In this document: positions 36,593 to 46,503 of the stretch, piece after piece
Layout: the number at the start of each line of letters is the position of its first letter
Numbering within the stretch: position 1 is the first letter of the stretch
Assembly: GCF_000295095.1 (NCBI RefSeq)
Contig: NZ_JH806632.1
Location: 384,450-448,449, forward strand
Length of the DNA stretch: 64,000 nucleotides
Reading direction: 5' to 3'
DNA from: Actinomyces timonensis DSM 23838
Lineage (GTDB): Bacteria > Actinomycetota > Actinomycetes > Actinomycetales > Actinomycetaceae
Notes under the pieces: model-generated
What the model saw: the letters and a program-made list of their open reading frames with translations, nothing else
The model's database searches: none
What the model was told of the DNA's origin: nothing
Made by a program: the position numbers and the translations under genes

Positions 36593-37582
36593 ATGCTCAG
36601 AATCGCCGTCATCGGCGCCGGACGCATCGGCCACGTCCACGCCAAGACCATCGCCGCCCACCCCCAGGCCGAGCTCGCCCTCGTCTGCGACCCCATGGGC
36701 ACCGCCGCCGAGGACCTCGCCGCCCTCTACGGCGCCCGCTCGTGCAAGGAGGCGGAGGAGGTCTTCGCCGACCCCGATGTCGACGCCGTCGTCGTCGGAT
36801 CGCCCACCCCCCTGCACATCCCCCACCTGCTCGCCGCCGCCAAGGCCGGCAAGGCGGTCCTCTGTGAGAAGCCGATCGCGCTGGACATGAAGGACGTCGA
36901 GGCCGCGCGCGCCGAGCTCGATGCCGTGACGACCCCCGTCATGTTCGGCTTCAACCGCCGCTTCGACCCCTCCTTCGCCGCGGTCCACGCCGCCGTGGCC
37001 GATGGCCGCATCGGCGCCCTCGAGCAGCTGACCATCATCAGCCGCGACCCCGCCGCCCCGCCGGTGGAGTACATCAAGGTCTCCGGCGGCATCTTCCGCG
37101 ACATGACGATCCACGACTTCGACATGGCTCGCTTCTTCCTTGGCGACATCGTGGAGGTCCACGCCGTGGGGCAGAACCTCGACGAGGACATCAAGGCCAC
37201 CGGGGACTTCGACGCCGCCGTCGTCACGCTCAAGGCCGCCTCGGGCGCCGTGGCGACCATCATCAACAACCGTCGCTGCGCCTCCGGCTACGACCAGCGA
37301 CTCGAGGCCTCGGGCCGCGAGGGCGCCCTGTTCGCCGAGAACATCCGCGCCACCACGGTGCGCCTGTCCAACGGCGAGGTCACCGACGCCCAGGAGCCCT
37401 ACCTCGACTTCTTCCTGGAGCGCTACGCCGACGCCTACCGCATCGAGCTGAGCGCCTTCATCGAGGCCGTCGAGGCCGGCACCACGCCTCCCACCGGCAT
37501 CGAGGACGCCATCGCCGCCCTGCGCCTGGCCGAGGCCGCCACGGAGTCGGCCCACTCCGGGCAGCCGGTGCGTCTGAGCTGA
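36593..37582 (+). CDS. idhA: Inositol 2-dehydrogenase (rhizobial IdhA type)
   Basis: The product has about 330 residues (two adjacent ATGs, 36590 and 36593). The Rossmann motif is VIGAGRIGHVHAKTI, the catalytic Lys is in AVLCEKPIALDMKDV, and the His is in IFRDMTIHDFDMARFFLG. SRDPAAPPVEYIKVSGG and GYDQRLEASGREGAL match the Sinorhizobium IdhA branch, which differs from the IolG at 25433. It should oxidise myo-inositol or a stereoisomer with NAD. AAGGAGC lies just before the ATG. Confidence 0.85.
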   Translation: MLRIAVIGAGRIGHVHAKTIAAHPQAELALVCDPMGTAAEDLAALYGARSCKEAEEVFADPDVDAVVVGSPTPLHIPHLLAAAKAGKAVLCEKPIALDMKDVEAARAELDAVTTPVMFGFNRRFDPSFAAVHAAVADGRIGALEQLTIISRDPAAPPVEYIKVSGGIFRDMTIHDFDMARFFLGDIVEVHAVGQNLDEDIKATGDFDAAVVTLKAASGAVATIINNRRCASGYDQRLEASGREGALFAENIRATTVRLSNGEVTDAQEPYLDFFLERYADAYRIELSAFIEAVEAGTTPPTGIEDAIAALRLAEAATESAHSGQPVRLS

Positions 37583-37604
37583 GCACCGCCCCCTTTGACG
37601 CGCG

Positions 37605-37642
37605 GTGGGCGTCGTCGAGCATTCCGTCTCGACGACGCCCAC
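37605..37642. terminator. Terminator hairpin after the IdhA-type gene
   Basis: GTGGGCGTCGTCGAG (37605-37619) pairs with 37628-37642 around an 8-base loop; flanking bases extend the pairing. Confidence 0.75.
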
Positions 37643-37649
37643 CCGCGTT

Positions 37650-38353
37650 CTCAGCGCCTCGTTGCGGCCTCAGCAAGGCCGCTGTGTTGCCTCATGACCT
37701 CCGAGAGCTTAGGGGTCATGACACCTCAAGGCACCGACACAGCGGGCCCGATAGTCGTTGCTCGCTGTGCTGGCCGAGGCTGTCCGAGGCTGGCTGAACT
37801 GCTCGCAGCCGCTCGGATGGCGCCTGACCTGTACTGCACGAGGGTCGGGGACCACTGGAGGAGGGTCGGGTGCACTCCAGGTAGGTGGGGTCTTCGTGCA
37901 GTACGCACAACTCCCGACCAGTGGATCCCGGCCCTCGTGGACTAGACAGACTCAGGGCAGGACTCGGGCCGGAGCCGACGCTGAACCACGACCTTCGGGC
38001 ACTTGAGCAGGAGCCAGGGCCAGGACGGGAAGAGTGAGGCAGGCCCCTGGATAAGGGAGCCCAGCCCCGCCACCGTGTCCCCGCAAAGTCGGTCCCTCAG
38101 GCGGCCCAGTGTCCACAGCGCTGACATTAACGGGCCCGACGTCGAAGCACCCCATAGAAATCGTTGGAATACTGCGGTTCCTCTCAGGCGTGCAGCGCCA
38201 GAGCGGGGTTGATGTCAGCACCATGGACACTGACGCCCCACCAGCCCCCTTCCCTTCGACCCCGCCGCCGTCAGTTCCAGGGCAAGCAACCCGCCGCACC
38301 TCAGAAGTGAGGCGACAAGACACTCGGTACAGGCCGCGTGCGCGCTCAGTCCT
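37650..38353. other. Gene-free interval left of the copper transposon
   Basis: About 700 bases with no convincing gene on either strand. It includes an inverted repeat GTACTGCACGA (37831-37841) / TCGTGCAGTAC (37894-37904) with a repeated GAGGGTCGG inside. The right end (38346-38348) is the original stop codon of the aldose epimerase gene that the transposon cut. Confidence 0.5.
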
Positions 38354-38361
38354 CCTCGTGG
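38354..38361. repeat. Target-site duplication, left copy
   Basis: CCTCGTGG, repeated exactly at 48099-48106 on the other side of the copper transposon. Confidence 0.85.
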
Positions 38362-38365
38362 TGGT

Positions 38366-38452
38366 TGTGACAGCTTGGTTCGGCCCCGTTGTGACGGCCT
38401 GATCTGGCCCCGCGTGCGACTTGCCGGGGTGTTGACGGTCTGAACTGGCCCC
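38366..38452. repeat. Three sub-terminal repeats of the IS21-type left end
   Basis: Copies of a TGNGAC-GGYCTGANCTGGCCCC-like motif at 38366, 38390 and 38432. In IS21 elements such repeats are transposase (IstA) binding sites. Confidence 0.65.
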
Positions 38453-38509
38453 ACCCCTTCACGCTGGTCCCCATCACTGGGAACCAGTCGCGAGGGCAAG
38501 GGAGCCAAG

Positions 38510-40176
38510 ATGGGATCACGAGTGCAGCTGTACGCCGACATCCGCCACGACGCGCGAGTCGATGGCCTGTCCATCCGCGAGCTCGCCCGCAAACACGGAG
38601 TCCACCGCCGCACCGTCCGCCAGGCACTCGCCGCAGCCGAACCCCCACCCCGCAAGAAACCGGTCCGCACAGCACCGCGCCTGGACCCGTACAAGCCGGC
38701 GATCGACGAGATGCTCACCTATGACCTGACCGCGCCGCGCAAGCAGCGCCATACCGCGACCAGGATCCTGGCCCGGCTGCGCGACGAGCACGGCGCCACC
38801 GACCTGTCCTACTCCACGGTGCGGGACTACGTCCGGGTCAGGCGCGCGCAGATCGATCTGGAGGCCGGGCGCCGGGTGGAGGCGATGGTGCCGCAGGACC
38901 ACGCCCCCGGCGCGGAGGCCGAGGTCGACTTCGGCGAGGTCTACGTCATCCTGGACGGCGTCAAGACCAAGTGCCACATGTTCGTCTACCGCCTGTCCCA
39001 CTCCGGCAAGGCCATCCACCGCGTCTACCCGACCGGCGGACAGGAGGCCTTCCTCAAAGGACACATCGAGGCCTTCCACGCCCTGGGCGGCATCCCCACC
39101 CGCCACATCCGCTACGACAACCTCACCTCCGCCGTCGTCCAGGTCATCCACGGCGGCGACCGGCTACGCGACGAGAACGAACGCTGGGTGCTGTTCCGCT
39201 CCCACTACGGCTTCGACGCGTTCTACTGCCAGCCCGGCATCGACGGCGCCCACGAGAAAGGCGGCGTCGAGGGCGAGGTCGGATGGTTCCGCCGCAACCA
39301 CCTCACCCCCATGCCCGAAGTCGCCACCCTGGACGAACTCAACGACAAGATCCGCGCCTGGGAGCACGACGACAACACCCGCCGCATCACCGGCCACGCC
39401 AACACGATCGGGCAGGACCACCACGCCGAGCTGCCCCACCTGGCACCGTTGCCGGCCGACGACTTCGACCCCGGCCTGATCCTCCACCCCCGCGTCGACC
39501 GCTCCGCCCTGATCACCGTCCGCATGGTCAAGTACTCCGTCCCCGCGCACCTCATCAGCCAACGCGTCCGCGTGTCCCTGCGGGCCTCGTGCGTGGTCGT
39601 GTTCGAGGGCCGCACCGTCCTCGCCACCCACCCTCGCCTCGGCACCCGTGGCGTGACCCGGGTCGAGCTGGACCACTACCTCGAAGTGCTGCGGCACAAG
39701 CCCGGCGCGTTCCCCGGCTCCACCGCCCTCGCGCAGGCCCGCGCCGCCGGAGCATTCACCGCGGCCCACGACGCGTTCTGGGCCGCGGCCCGCAAGACCA
39801 GCGGCGACGTGGCCGGGACCCAAGCGTTGATCGACGTGCTCCTGCTCCACCGATCCCTCCCGTCCGACGCGGTGATCGCCGGCATCACCTCGGCCCTGTC
39901 GGTGGGCGCGATCAGCCCCGACGTCGTCGCCGTCGAAGCCCGCCGCCATGCCACCACCCACACACCCGCCCCAGCCAGCCAGACCAGGGGCGGGACGGTC
40001 GTGAACCTGCCACCCCGACGCCCCACCAACCCGCACCAGGTCATCGCGCACCTGCCCGAAGACACCCGCCCCTGCCCACCGTCACCGCCTACGACGAACT
40101 CCTGTGCCGACGCCAACCCGATCCCGCCCCGGCCCCCGCCGAGACTCACCACCACACCCCGACAGGAACCCCATGA
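38510..40176 (+). pseudogene. istA: IS21-family transposase IstA, frameshifted near the C-terminus
   Basis: From the ATG at 38510 the frame shows an N-terminal helix-turn-helix (SIRELARKHGVHRRTVRQAL). The rve/DDE domain has its first Asp in EAEVDFGEVYVI, second in RYDNLTSAV and Glu in GAHEKGGVEGEVGW. Near 40070 the text switches by -1 (HLPEDTRP, then LPTVTAYDELLCRRQ) to end at 40176 in an ATGA overlap with istB, the normal IS21 arrangement. Only the last ~35 residues are affected, so partial activity cannot be excluded. Confidence 0.8.
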
Positions 40177-40988
40177 CCACCACCAGCACCAGCCGTCCCG
40201 AGAGCCTTCGCCGTCGTCAGGGCCTCACCGAGTAAGCCGCGCAGGCCGCGATCGACCAAGCCTGCCGCCGGCTTCGGCTGCCCACGATCCGCGCCGTCGT
40301 CGACGACGCCGTGACGGCCGCCACCAAGGAACAACTCACCTACCAGGGCTTCCTCGCCGAACTCCTCCTGGCCGAGGTCGACGACCGCGACCGCCGCTCC
40401 ACCCTGCGTCGCATCAAGAGCGCCGGCTTCCCCCGCGAGAAATGGCTCGCCGACTTCGACTTCACCGCGAACCCCAACATCAACCCCGCCACCATCAACG
40501 AGCTCGCCACCGGCGACTGGATCCGCCGCGGCGACCCGCTGTGCCTGATCGGGGACTCCGGCACCGGCAAGTCCCACCTGCTCATCGCGCTCGGCACCGC
40601 CGCCGCCGAGCAGGGCTACCGCGTCCGATACACCCTCGCCACCCGGCTCGTGAACGAGCTCGTCGAAGCCGCCGACGAGAAACAACTCACCAAGACCATC
40701 AACCGCTACGGCCGCGTCGACCTCCTCGTGATTGACGAGCTCGGCTACCTGGAACTCGACCGGCGAGGCGCCAAACTGCTGTTCCAGGTCCTCACCGAAC
40801 GAGAGGAGAAGAACGCCATCGCGATCGCCTCCAACCAGTCCTTCTCCGCCTGGACCGACACCTTCACCGACCCCCGCCTGTGCGCAGCAATCGTCGACCG
40901 CCTCACCTACAACGCCACCATCATCGAAACCGGCACAAACTCCTACCGCCTCGCCCACACCCGAGCCCGGGCATCTGTGATGGGGTGA
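40173..40988 (+). pseudogene. istB: IS21-family helper ATPase IstB, nonsense codon at position 21
   Basis: The frame from the ATG at 40173 reads SLRRRQGLTE and then TAA (40233-40235), followed in frame by AAQAAIDQACRRLRLPTIRA. A CAA-to-TAA change is the simplest explanation. The rest is intact: Walker A GDSGTGKSHLLIALG, Walker B VDLLVIDELGYLELD and the IASNQSFSAW sensor region. Restart at the GTG at 40311 would give 225 residues lacking the first ~46. IstB assembles with IstA in transposition, so the element is probably immobile without help. Confidence 0.82.
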
Positions 40989-41013
40989 ACAACGACCGGC
41001 TGGGCTCTTCGGG

Positions 41014-43326
41014 TCAGCGGTGACGGCGCAACCGCAGCGAGTTGGTGATCACGCTGACCGAGCTGAGGGCCATGGCGGCGGCCGCGATGACGGGCGACAG
41101 CAGCCAGCCAAAGGCCGGGTAGAGGGCGCCGGCGGCCAGCGGGATACCGAACACGTTGTACACGAACGCGAAGACCAGGTTCTGGCGGATGTTGCGCATC
41201 GTGTCGACCGACAGGTCGCGGGCCTTGACCAGGGCGGCCAGGTCACCGCCGAGCAGGGTCACGTCGGCGCTCTCGATGGCCACGTCGGTGCCGGTGCCCA
41301 TGGCCACACCCACGTCGGCCACGGCGAGGGCGGGGGCGTCGTTGACGCCGTCGCCGGCCATAACGACCGTGTGGCCCTGGGCCTGCAGGGCCTGCACGTG
41401 GCCGTGCTTCTGGTCGGGCAGGACGTCGGCGACGACCTGGTCGATGCGCAGCTCGTCGGCGATGGCCCGGGCGGTGGTGGCATTGTCGCCGGTGAGCATG
41501 ACGACCTTCATCCCGCGCCGACGCAGGTCCTCGATCGCGCCGGCGGTGGTCGCCTTGAGCGGGTCGGCGATGGCCAGCACACTGGCGGGCCTGCCGTCGA
41601 CGGCCACGACGATCGCGGTCGCGCCACGGCGACGGTAGGCCTCCACCACGGCGTCCAGGGCATGGGTGTCGACGTGCTGGCTGCCCAGGAAGGCGGGGCT
41701 GCCGACGAGCACGTGCTGACCGTCGACGGTGGCGCTGACACCGCCACCCGGGTGGGCGGCGAAATCGCTGGCCGCCGGCACCGTGCGTCCCGTCTGGCGG
41801 GCAGCATCGACCACCGCCCTGGCGAGGGGGTGTTCGGAGCCGGCCTCCACAGCCGCGGCGAGCAGCAGTGTCCGGGCATCCTCGTGGCCGTCGACGCCCT
41901 GCTGGTCGACCAGGCTGGGGCGGCCCTGGGTGAGGGTACCGGTCTTGTCGACGACGACGGTGTCGACCTTCTGCAGTCGTTCGAGGGCCTCGGCGTTCTT
42001 GACCAGCACGCCCTCGCTGGCGCCGCGCCCGACCCCGACCATGATCGACATTGGCGTGGCCAGACCCAGCGCACACGGGCAGGCGATGATCAGCACGCTG
42101 ACGGCGGCCACGATCGCGAACGGCAGCCGCGGCTGCGGCCCGATCGCCAGCCACAACCCGAAGGTGGCCAGGGCGACGGCGATCACGACCGGCACGAACA
42201 CCGCCGAGATCTTGTCGACCAGTCCCTGGATCGGAGCACGGGACCGCTGCGCCTGGGAGACCAGGTCGACGATCCGGGCCAGGGTCGAGTCGGCGCCCAG
42301 GCCAGTGGCCTCCACCACCAGGCTGCCGCCCTGGATGATCGTGCCGCCGATGACCCGGTCACCGGGGCTCTTGTCGACCGGAACCGGCTCGCCGGTGATC
42401 ATCGACTCGTCCACATACGCGTGACCATCGACCACGGTGCCGTCGGCCGGCACCTTCTCGCCCGGCCGCACCCGGCACCGATCGCCCAGCTGCAGCTCGG
42501 CGGCCGGCACGTCGGTCTCGGTGCCGTCGGCCCCGATGCGGTGCGCGGTGGCCGGTGACAGGTCGAGCAGGGTGCGGATCGCACCGGAGGTCTGGTCGCG
42601 GGCCCGCAGCTCGAGGACCTGGCCGAGCAGCACCAGGGTGATGATGACTGCCGCGGCCTCGAAGTAGGTGCCGACCCGGCCGTCCATCGCCCGCATCCCG
42701 GACGGGAACAACCCCGGCGCCAGCACCGCGACCACGCTGTACAGCCACGCGGCACCGACACCCAACGACACCAGGGTGAACATGTTCAGGTGACGGCTGA
42801 CCACCGACTTCGCGCCGCGCACGAAGAACGGCCACCCAGCCCACCACACCACCGGCGTCGACAGGGCCAGCTCGAGCCACGGCGCGACGCTGCCGGGCAG
42901 CGCACGCCCCAGCACCATGGGAACCATCACCATCGCCACCAGCGGCACGCTCAGCACCGCCGCCACCCAGAACCGGCGACGCATGTCGACGAGCTCCTGG
43001 TTCGGGCCGTCGTCGAGCCCGGCCGAGACCCGCTCCAGCGCCATGCCACAGATCGGGCAGTCACCGGGGCCGTCGCTGCGGACCTCGGGGTGCATCGGGC
43101 AGGTCCAGTCCCCTGCAGCGACCGCACCGGCCACCACCGCCGGCTCGCCGGTGGGGTGCTGGTGGTCGTGGTGCTGTGCGGCCGGCGCGTCCCCACCGTC
43201 GGCGGGTTGCAGGAACATCCCGCACTTGGGGCAGCGTCCTGGGTGGTCGCTGGTCACCTCGGGGTGCATCGGGCACGTGTAGCGGGTGGTGTGGTCGTGG
43301 GTGGCGGTGGCTGCCGGGTGGTTCAT
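41014..43326 (-). CDS. Copper-exporting P-type ATPase with two N-terminal metal-binding motifs
   Basis: The product has 770 residues. Two heavy-metal-binding motifs (YTCPMHPEV...CPKCGM, about 17-37, and WTCPMHPEV...CPICGM, about 74-95) precede eight membrane helices. The ion path has CPC (about 416-418, [10 protein letters not shown]) and [11 protein letters not shown]. The phosphorylation site is DKTGT (about 460-464), with TGEPVPVDK (actuator) and [10 protein letters not shown] (hinge). It pumps copper out of the cytoplasm. It is co-directional with the Met/His-rich protein 45 bases upstream, under a CopR-like box. Confidence 0.92.
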   Translation of the reverse strand: MNHPAATATHDHTTRYTCPMHPEVTSDHPGRCPKCGMFLQPADGGDAPAAQHHDHQHPTGEPAVVAGAVAAGDWTCPMHPEVRSDGPGDCPICGMALERVSAGLDDGPNQELVDMRRRFWVAAVLSVPLVAMVMVPMVLGRALPGSVAPWLELALSTPVVWWAGWPFFVRGAKSVVSRHLNMFTLVSLGVGAAWLYSVVAVLAPGLFPSGMRAMDGRVGTYFEAAAVIITLVLLGQVLELRARDQTSGAIRTLLDLSPATAHRIGADGTETDVPAAELQLGDRCRVRPGEKVPADGTVVDGHAYVDESMITGEPVPVDKSPGDRVIGGTIIQGGSLVVEATGLGADSTLARIVDLVSQAQRSRAPIQGLVDKISAVFVPVVIAVALATFGLWLAIGPQPRLPFAIVAAVSVLIIACPCALGLATPMSIMVGVGRGASEGVLVKNAEALERLQKVDTVVVDKTGTLTQGRPSLVDQQGVDGHEDARTLLLAAAVEAGSEHPLARAVVDAARQTGRTVPAASDFAAHPGGGVSATVDGQHVLVGSPAFLGSQHVDTHALDAVVEAYRRRGATAIVVAVDGRPASVLAIADPLKATTAGAIEDLRRRGMKVVMLTGDNATTARAIADELRIDQVVADVLPDQKHGHVQALQAQGHTVVMAGDGVNDAPALAVADVGVAMGTGTDVAIESADVTLLGGDLAALVKARDLSVDTMRNIRQNLVFAFVYNVFGIPLAAGALYPAFGWLLSPVIAAAAMALSSVSVITNSLRLRRHR

Positions 43327-43371
43327 GGGTTGCTCCTCGAGACGGTGCTGCCGGTGGATGGCGGGCGGTGG

Positions 43372-43665
43372 TCAGTGCTGGGATCCGTGGTCCATCATGC
43401 GCATCATCAGCCACATCATGAGCATGCAGCTGATGGCGGGCACGAGGGCGGCCAGGACACCGCCGGCGGCGAGGCTGGCACGTCCGGCCCACAGGTAGCC
43501 GGCGACCACGAGCAGCATCGGTGCGCACATCAGCAGGTGCATCCAGTGGTGGGACTTGCCGTGCTGGTGGGAGTTGCCGTGCTGGTGGGTGGTGCTGGTG
43601 GGGTCCTGGTCGGTCATTGGGCCGGTCAGGGGCTGGCGGGGGGCCTGGTCGGGGCTCGTGTACAT
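43372..43665 (-). CDS. Small His/Met-rich membrane protein of the copper cluster
   Basis: The product has 97 residues. A His-rich stretch (THQHGNSHQHGKSHHWMH, about 26-43) precedes two membrane helices (about 44-60 and 64-90) and a Met-rich end (CMLMMWLMMRMMDHGSQH). Such composition suggests copper binding at the membrane. AAGGA precedes the ATG at 43665; an internal ATG at 43617 is possible. It is the first gene before the copper ATPase. Confidence 0.72.
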   Translation of the reverse strand: MYTSPDQAPRQPLTGPMTDQDPTSTTHQHGNSHQHGKSHHWMHLLMCAPMLLVVAGYLWAGRASLAAGGVLAALVPAISCMLMMWLMMRMMDHGSQH

Positions 43666-43746
43666 GGCGTGTCCTTGTCTGCTCGGGGAAGGGGTTTTCC
43701 TTCCACTTCCACGGTGACGGGGCGAGGTCAATGAGCTCGCGAGGTT

Positions 43747-43765
43747 TGGTGAAGGTCTGGTCAAG
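43747..43765 (-). promoter_or_regulatory. CopR-like direct-repeat box 1
   Basis: TGGTGAAGGTCTGGTCAAG (plus strand), two TGGTCAAG-like repeats 11 bases apart, about 80-100 bases upstream of the Met/His-rich protein gene. Two more copies are at 45380 and 48011. Confidence 0.55.
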
Positions 43766-43786
43766 CTCTGCAGACGGCGATGGTGA

Positions 43787-43807
43787 GGCTGCCGCAAGGG
43801 GGCAGCC
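43787..43807. terminator. Hairpin after the multicopper oxidase gene
   Basis: GGCTGCC (43787-43793) pairs with GGCAGCC (43801-43807); GATGG/CCATC further out can extend the stem. Confidence 0.55.
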
Positions 43808-43852
43808 GCGCCATCAGGGCAGGCGTGGGTGGTCGACATCGGCCGGGAGATG

Positions 43853-45337
43853 TCAGTAGCGCAGGGTCGTCATCATGCCGAGTTCGGCGTGGTAGATGTT
43901 GTGGCAGTGCAGCATCCAGGTGCCGGGGTTGTCGGCCTGCAGGTCGGCCTCGACGGTCTCCATGGGGCGGATCAGGACGGTGTCCTTGCGCAGCCCGTCG
44001 CTGCCGGGCAGGGCCCAAGTGTGGCCGTGGATGTGCATGGGGTGGGCCATCATCGTCATGTTCGTCATCCGCAGCCGCACGCGCTGGCCGCGGCTGAGCG
44101 CCAGTGGGGTGTCCTCGCCGAAGCGTTTGCCGTTGAGGCCCCACGCGTAGGGCTTCATCTGGCCGTTGAGTGCCACGTCGAGGGTGGTGTCGGGCTTGCG
44201 GTCGGGCAGTCGGGCGCTGTCGGCGGGCTTGAGCTGGGTGGTCAGCAGGGCCTTGCCGTCGAGTTCTGCGATGCGGGTGTCCGGGGCCGGGACGTTGCCG
44301 GAGCCGGTGCGCACGATGGCGCGGGCCGGGGTGCCCTTCTTGCCCTCGGGCGCGGCCTGCAGCACGAACACGCCGTCGCCGAGGGTGATGGTCGCATCCA
44401 GTCGTTCTCCCATCGCGAGGTAGACGGCGCTGGCCTGGGTGGGGGTCACAGGGAACCCGTCGGTGTGGGTGACGGTGAGTCGATGGCCCTGCAGGGCGAG
44501 CTTGAAGATGGTGTCGGAGGAGGCGTTGACGACGCGCAGTCGTACCTTCTGCCCGGGCTTGGCGGTCAGGGTGCGGGGCGCGGCGGGGACGCGGCCGTTG
44601 ACGAGGTAGTGGGGGTAGGTGACGTCCCCGGCGTCACCCAAGGGTGACATGCCGTGGTCCATGCCGCCCATGTCGTGGTTCATGCCGCTGGACACGGTGC
44701 CGTTCTGGGCCTTGAACGCGGCGAGGATGTCATCGGGTGAGGTGCCCACGCCATCGGCCCAGTCGTCGAGGGTGATGATCCACTCGTGGTCGTAGCGGCC
44801 GGGTTCAGCGGGGTCGTCGATGACCAGCGGCCGGTACAGGCCGCGGTCGATCTGCACCCCGGTGTGGGGGTGGAAGAAGTAGGTGCCGGGGTCGGGGGCG
44901 ACGAACTGGTAGGTGAAGCTGCTGCCGGCCTCGATGGGTTGCTGGGTGACGCCGGGCACGCCGTCGCTTGGCTGGCGCAGCGCGATGCCGTGCCAGTGGA
45001 CGGAGGTGCTGGTGGGAAGCTTGTTCTCGACGCGGACCTGCAGCAGGTCTCCGGCGCGGGCCCGCAGGACGGGGGCGTCGAGGGTCTCGTCGTAGGCCCA
45101 AGTCCTGGCCGTGACGCCGCCCAGATCGAGGGTGACCGGCCGGGGCGTGAGGACGTGGTTGACGGTCTTCGTGCCGGGGGCTGCGACCAGCGGGGTCTGG
45201 CTGGGGATCGTCAATGGGGAGTTCGGCGCGGCGGGTGCTGCGGCCGGGGTGTTCTTGGCGCCGCAGGCGCTCAAGGCCCCTGCCGAGGCCAGGCCGAGAC
45301 CGGTGAACAGGACGTGGCGGCGGGAAAGTGTGTTCAT
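43853..45337 (-). CDS. Multicopper oxidase (Tat-exported, probable lipoprotein)
   Basis: The product has 494 residues. A twin-arginine signal (SRRHVLFTGLGLASAGALSAC) ends in a lipobox with Cys at about 25. Copper ligands: HWHG (about 114-117), HPH (about 156-158), HPMHIHGH and HCHNIYHAELGM (about 475-487) near the C-terminus, with the axial Met last. A Met/His-rich loop (GMNHDMGGMDHGM, about 218-230) is typical of CueO-like cuprous oxidases. It should oxidise Cu(I) to Cu(II) outside the membrane. It has its own CopR-like box at 45380-45398. Confidence 0.92.
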   Translation of the reverse strand: MNTLSRRHVLFTGLGLASAGALSACGAKNTPAAAPAAPNSPLTIPSQTPLVAAPGTKTVNHVLTPRPVTLDLGGVTARTWAYDETLDAPVLRARAGDLLQVRVENKLPTSTSVHWHGIALRQPSDGVPGVTQQPIEAGSSFTYQFVAPDPGTYFFHPHTGVQIDRGLYRPLVIDDPAEPGRYDHEWIITLDDWADGVGTSPDDILAAFKAQNGTVSSGMNHDMGGMDHGMSPLGDAGDVTYPHYLVNGRVPAAPRTLTAKPGQKVRLRVVNASSDTIFKLALQGHRLTVTHTDGFPVTPTQASAVYLAMGERLDATITLGDGVFVLQAAPEGKKGTPARAIVRTGSGNVPAPDTRIAELDGKALLTTQLKPADSARLPDRKPDTTLDVALNGQMKPYAWGLNGKRFGEDTPLALSRGQRVRLRMTNMTMMAHPMHIHGHTWALPGSDGLRKDTVLIRPMETVEADLQADNPGTWMLHCHNIYHAELGMMTTLRY

Positions 45338-45379
45338 GTCCTTGAGCCTGTCGGGCCCGGATGAAGCCCCGGCAGGGGT

Positions 45380-45398
45380 TGGTCAAGATCTGGTCAAG
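45380..45398 (-). promoter_or_regulatory. CopR-like direct-repeat box 2
   Basis: TGGTCAAGATCTGGTCAAG (plus strand), two exact TGGTCAAG repeats 11 bases apart, 43-61 bases upstream of the oxidase and overlapping the stop codon of the sensor kinase. Confidence 0.6.
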
Positions 45399-46503
45399 AA
45401 GTCACGGTGGGCAGGGTCAGCGCGAAGGTTGCGCCGTGGCCGGGGCCGTCGCTGTGGGCCGTCAGGTCACCGCCGTGGGCGCGGGCAATGGCCCTGGAGA
45501 TCGCCAGGCCGACACCGGTTCCACCGTCGACGTCGCGAGTGCGGGTGTCCTCGACGCGGTAGAAGCGTTCGAAGACGTGGGTGAGGGCCTCGGTGGGGAT
45601 GCCGACGCCGTTGTCGGTGACGCGGACCACGGCCCGGTCGTGCTCGTGTCTCATCGCGACCTCGACCCGGTTGCCGCCCACCGTGTGTTGCAGGGCGTTG
45701 CGCAGCAGGTTGTCCAGGACTTGCCCGATGCGAGCGGCATCCACGTCGACGCGCAGGCCGGGAACGGTCTGGGCGTGCAGCGTCACCCCGGCGGCGTCGT
45801 AGGCGTGCCGGGCTGCGGCGACGCTGGCCGTCACGATCTGGTCGAGGTCCTGGTGGCTCAGCGACAGTGGGATGCGGCCTTCCTCGGCGCGGGAGACCTC
45901 AGAGATGTCGGCGGCCAGGGCGGCCAGCCGCTGGTTCTGCCGTAGCAGGATCTCGACGTTTGCGGGGGTGAAGTCGACCACACCGTCCTGCAGTCCTTCG
46001 AGGGTGACCTGGGTGGCGGCCAGCGGGGTGCGCAGCTCATGGCCCAGGTCGGTGAGCATGCGTCGTCGGGTCTGCTCCGTGGAGGCGATCTGGCTGGCCA
46101 TGTGGTTAAAGGCGTCGGCGACCTGGGCCAGCTCGGGGCTGGCCGAGGTCATCATGACGGGTTGGTCGTAGTGTCCGGCGGCGACATGTTGGGCGCCGTC
46201 CACGAGGGCTTCGACCCCGCGCGACAGGTTCCGGTTGAGGACGGTGGCGACCCCGAGGGCGGCGAGCATCGCGGTGCCCAGACCCACGGCCAGTGACACC
46301 AGGCCCGCGTCGTGGAAGGCCTGCTGAGCGTGCTCGACGACATCGGGCTGGGCGTGGCCGGCTTCGAGCATGTGCATCCGGAACCATGCCGGGCCGACCA
46401 GCAGTGCCGTCAGCACCGTGGTGGCGGCCATCGCCGCCACCACGGCCATCTGGGTCCACAGCAGTCGGCGTCCCCAACTGCCGCGCGGGTTGCGCGGCAT
46501 CAC
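45394..46503 (-). CDS. Sensor histidine kinase of the copper cluster (CopS/CusS-like)
   Basis: The product has 369 residues. Two membrane helices (about 17-38 and 67-88) bracket a short external loop with HMLEAGHAQPDVVEHAQ, whose His/Met could bind copper. A HAMP region follows. The H-box DLGHELRTPLA has its His at about 155. The ATPase domain has DNLLRNALQH (N), VTDNGVGIP (G1) and GGTGVGLAI (G2). Its start overlaps the regulator stop by four bases. Confidence 0.88.
   Translation of the reverse strand: MMPRNPRGSWGRRLLWTQMAVVAAMAATTVLTALLVGPAWFRMHMLEAGHAQPDVVEHAQQAFHDAGLVSLAVGLGTAMLAALGVATVLNRNLSRGVEALVDGAQHVAAGHYDQPVMMTSASPELAQVADAFNHMASQIASTEQTRRRMLTDLGHELRTPLAATQVTLEGLQDGVVDFTPANVEILLRQNQRLAALAADISEVSRAEEGRIPLSLSHQDLDQIVTASVAAARHAYDAAGVTLHAQTVPGLRVDVDAARIGQVLDNLLRNALQHTVGGNRVEVAMRHEHDRAVVRVTDNGVGIPTEALTHVFERFYRVEDTRTRDVDGGTGVGLAISRAIARAHGGDLTAHSDGPGHGATFALTLPTVTS

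Noticed and set aside
38346-38675. A 109-codon frame on the minus strand across the left transposon end
   Set aside because: It is antisense to istA; only its last three codons have meaning, as the stranded 3' end of the epimerase gene.
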